Shown: positions 62,674 through 64,000 of the stretch, in pieces
How positions within the stretch are numbered: the stretch's first letter is position 1
Layout: each line of letters opens with the position of its first letter
Origin: Streptomyces sp. B3I8
GTDB taxonomy: Bacteria > Actinomycetota > Actinomycetes > Streptomycetales > Streptomycetaceae
DNA length: 64,000 nucleotides
NCBI RefSeq assembly: GCF_030816915.1
Contig: NZ_JAUSYN010000002.1
Span: forward strand, 4,849,501 to 4,913,500
Direction: 5' to 3'
The notes under the pieces: model-generated
Databases searched by the model: none
Seen by the model: the letters and a program-made list of their open reading frames with translations, nothing else
What the model was told of the DNA's origin: nothing
Made by a program: the position numbers and the translations under genes

Positions 62674-64000
62674 GCGCCCTCCCCTCCGGCCGCGGCCGCC
62701 GCGCCGGGCGCACTGTCCGGCGCCCCCACGGCCGTCCCCACCGTGGGCAACGGCAGCCGTACCTCGAACTCCGCCCCGCCCCCGTCCGCCCGCGCCACCG
62801 ACAGCCGGCCCCCGTGCCGCTGCACGGTCTGGCGCACCAGGGCGAGCCCCAGGCCGCGCCCGCCGGGACCGGCCGGCTTCGTCGACCAGCCGCGCCGGAA
62901 CACCGCCTCCGCGTGCTCCGGGTCCACCCCGGCCCCGGTGTCCGCGACCCGCAGCACCAGCGCGGGACCGCCCTCGTCGGCCGTGCCGGCCGTGTCCGCC
63001 GATCGGGCCGTGTACGCGGCGACCGTCACCCGGGCGCCCACCGAGCCCTGTGCCGCGTCGACCGCGTTGTCGATGAGATTGCCCAGGATCGTCACCAGGT
63101 CGCGGGCCGGGAGGGACGGCGGGAGCAGCCCGTCGTCGATGCCGCTGTCCTCGCTGACCACCAGCTCCACGCCCCGCTCGTTGGCCAGCGCCGCCTTGCC
63201 GAGCAGCAGCGCGGCGAGCACCGGCTCGCTGACGGCGGCGACGACCTGGTCGGTCAGCGCCTGCGCCAGTTCCAGCTCGGCGGTGGCGAAGTCGACCGCC
63301 TCCTCCGCGCGCCCCAGCTCGATCAGCGAGACCACCGTGTGCAGCCGGTTGGCCGCCTCGTGCGCCTGCGAGCGCAGCGCCAGCGTGAAGCCGCGCTCCG
63401 AATCCAGCTCGCCCATCAGCGACTGCAGCTCGGTGACGTCCCGCAAGGTCACCACCGTGCCCCGGCGCTCCCCGCCGGAGACGGGGGAGGTGTTCACCGT
63501 CAGCACCCGGTCGGCCGTCAGATGGATCTCGTCCACCCGCGGCCGCGACGACAGCAGTGCCCCCGTCAGCGGCGCGGGCAGCCCCAGCTCGGCCACCGAC
63601 CGCCCGACCACCGACCCCCCGTCGGCCGGCCCCCCGGCCGCTGCCGATCCCTCGACCACCTCGTCGCTCACCCCGAGCAGCTCCCGCCCGCCGTCGTTGA
63701 TCAGCGCCACGCGGTACTGCCCGTCCAGCATCAGCAGCCCCTCGCGCACCGCGTGCAGCGCCGCCTCGTAGTAGTCGTGCATCCGGCTCAGCTCGGCGGC
63801 GTTCATCCCGTGGGTCGAGCGCCGCAGTCGTGCGTTGATCACGTACGTGCCGACGGCGCCCAGCGCCAGGGCCCCGCCGGCGACCTCGGCGAGCGTGGTG
63901 ACCTGGTCGTGGATGCGCCGGGAGATCGCCTCCACCCGTATCCCGGCGCTGACCAGGCCGATGATCTCGTCGTGGTCGTCCCGGATCGGCGTCACGGCCC
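62670..64000 (-). CDS. CitA/DcuS-type sensor histidine kinase, C-terminal part (N-terminus beyond right edge)
   Basis: The frame is open to the window edge, so the sensor domain is missing. Visible parts are the end of a PDC/sCache-like domain (IRDDHDEIIGLVSAGIRVEAISR), a transmembrane helix (LAEVAGGALALGAVGTYVIN), a PAS domain (HAVREGLLMLDGQYRVALINDGGRELLGV), a dimerisation helix with QAHEAANRLHTVVSLIELGRAEEA, and HATPase_c (LGNLIDNAVDAAQ, DTGAGVDPEHAEAVFRRGWSTK, GRGLGLALV). It partners the following response regulator and probably senses a carboxylate. Confidence 0.9.
   Translation of the reverse strand, partial: AVTPIRDDHDEIIGLVSAGIRVEAISRRIHDQVTTLAEVAGGALALGAVGTYVINARLRRSTHGMNAAELSRMHDYYEAALHAVREGLLMLDGQYRVALINDGGRELLGVSDEVVEGSAAAGGPADGGSVVGRSVAELGLPAPLTGALLSSRPRVDEIHLTADRVLTVNTSPVSGGERRGTVVTLRDVTELQSLMGELDSERGFTLALRSQAHEAANRLHTVVSLIELGRAEEAVDFATAELELAQALTDQVVAAVSEPVLAALLLGKAALANERGVELVVSEDSGIDDGLLPPSLPARDLVTILGNLIDNAVDAAQGSVGARVTVAAYTARSADTAGTADEGGPALVLRVADTGAGVDPEHAEAVFRRGWSTKPAGPGGRGLGLALVRQTVQRHGGRLSVARADGGGAEFEVRLPLPTVGTAVGAPDSAPGAAAAAGGEGA

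Overview
The window is a GC-rich actinobacterial chromosome segment that almost certainly comes from a Streptomyces. Three things point there: GTG/TTG starts, G/C-biased third codon positions, and a gene order that (from memory) follows the S. coelicolor core-chromosome segment from about SCO5372 (atpG) past SCO5426 (pfkA2). Diagnostic landmarks are atpG-atpD-atpC, a chiC-type chitinase, the filP-scy polarity cytoskeleton pair, nucS, mce/thiolase/meaB, icmA, and pyk-ackA-pta facing pfkA. No tRNA, rRNA or CRISPR array was seen.

Layout. 1-2.9 kb: the end of the F-type ATP synthase operon plus a DUF2550 protein. 3-5 kb: a secreted GH18 chitinase whose promoter carries two exact 12-bp repeats of DasR type. 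5.1-8.6 kb: a mobile-element hot spot. A complete IS701-type insertion sequence (5832-7248, CTAG target duplication) and a 182-bp MITE-like element (7253-7434) lie between a snapalysin-like protease and a PduO-type cobalamin adenosyltransferase, next to a frame-broken small ORF. 8.7-16.4 kb: 3-hydroxybutyryl-CoA dehydrogenase, a STAS protein lacking the usual phospho-serine, a frame-broken STAND-like ATPase, NucS, a conserved small protein, a flavin monooxygenase and a zinc-ribbon-like protein. 16.4-20.5 kb: two tandem ABC-2 exporter pairs. 20.7-25.7 kb: FilP and Scy.

25.9-28.7 kb: methylmalonyl-CoA epimerase, thiolase and MeaB. With the cobalamin adenosyltransferase, the 3-hydroxyacyl-CoA dehydrogenase and IcmA (39 kb) they form a dispersed short-chain acyl-CoA and B12-mutase theme. 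28.8-32 kb: a PepSY exported protein facing an OmpR-type two-component system. 32-41.7 kb: a MarR regulator, three tandem AIM24 paralogues, DUF3817 and thiamine-binding proteins, an ArsR/MFS divergent pair, a second MarR, a second DUF3817, IcmA and a TetR regulator. 41.9-46.4 kb: a thioredoxin/TPR chaperone-like protein and a cell-surface locus (DUF6230, DUF6114, poly-serine secreted protein). 46.5-52.8 kb: central carbon metabolism (pyk, ackA, pta, divergent pfkA).

53-64 kb: an XRE regulator, then a four-gene operon encoding a SWIM zinc-finger protein, a VWA protein, a MoxR/YehL-type AAA+ ATPase and a DUF5682 protein. This is the least characterised system in the window. I argue that the N-terminal half of the DUF5682 protein carries the motif order of the TraB/PrgY/TIKI hydrolase superfamily. 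A CitA/CitB-type two-component system runs off the right edge.

Convergent intergenic regions repeatedly carry the same G/C-rich element and long terminator hairpins. Two frame breaks (about 8.37 and 12.02 kb) lie in G/C runs and could be mutations or assembly errors.
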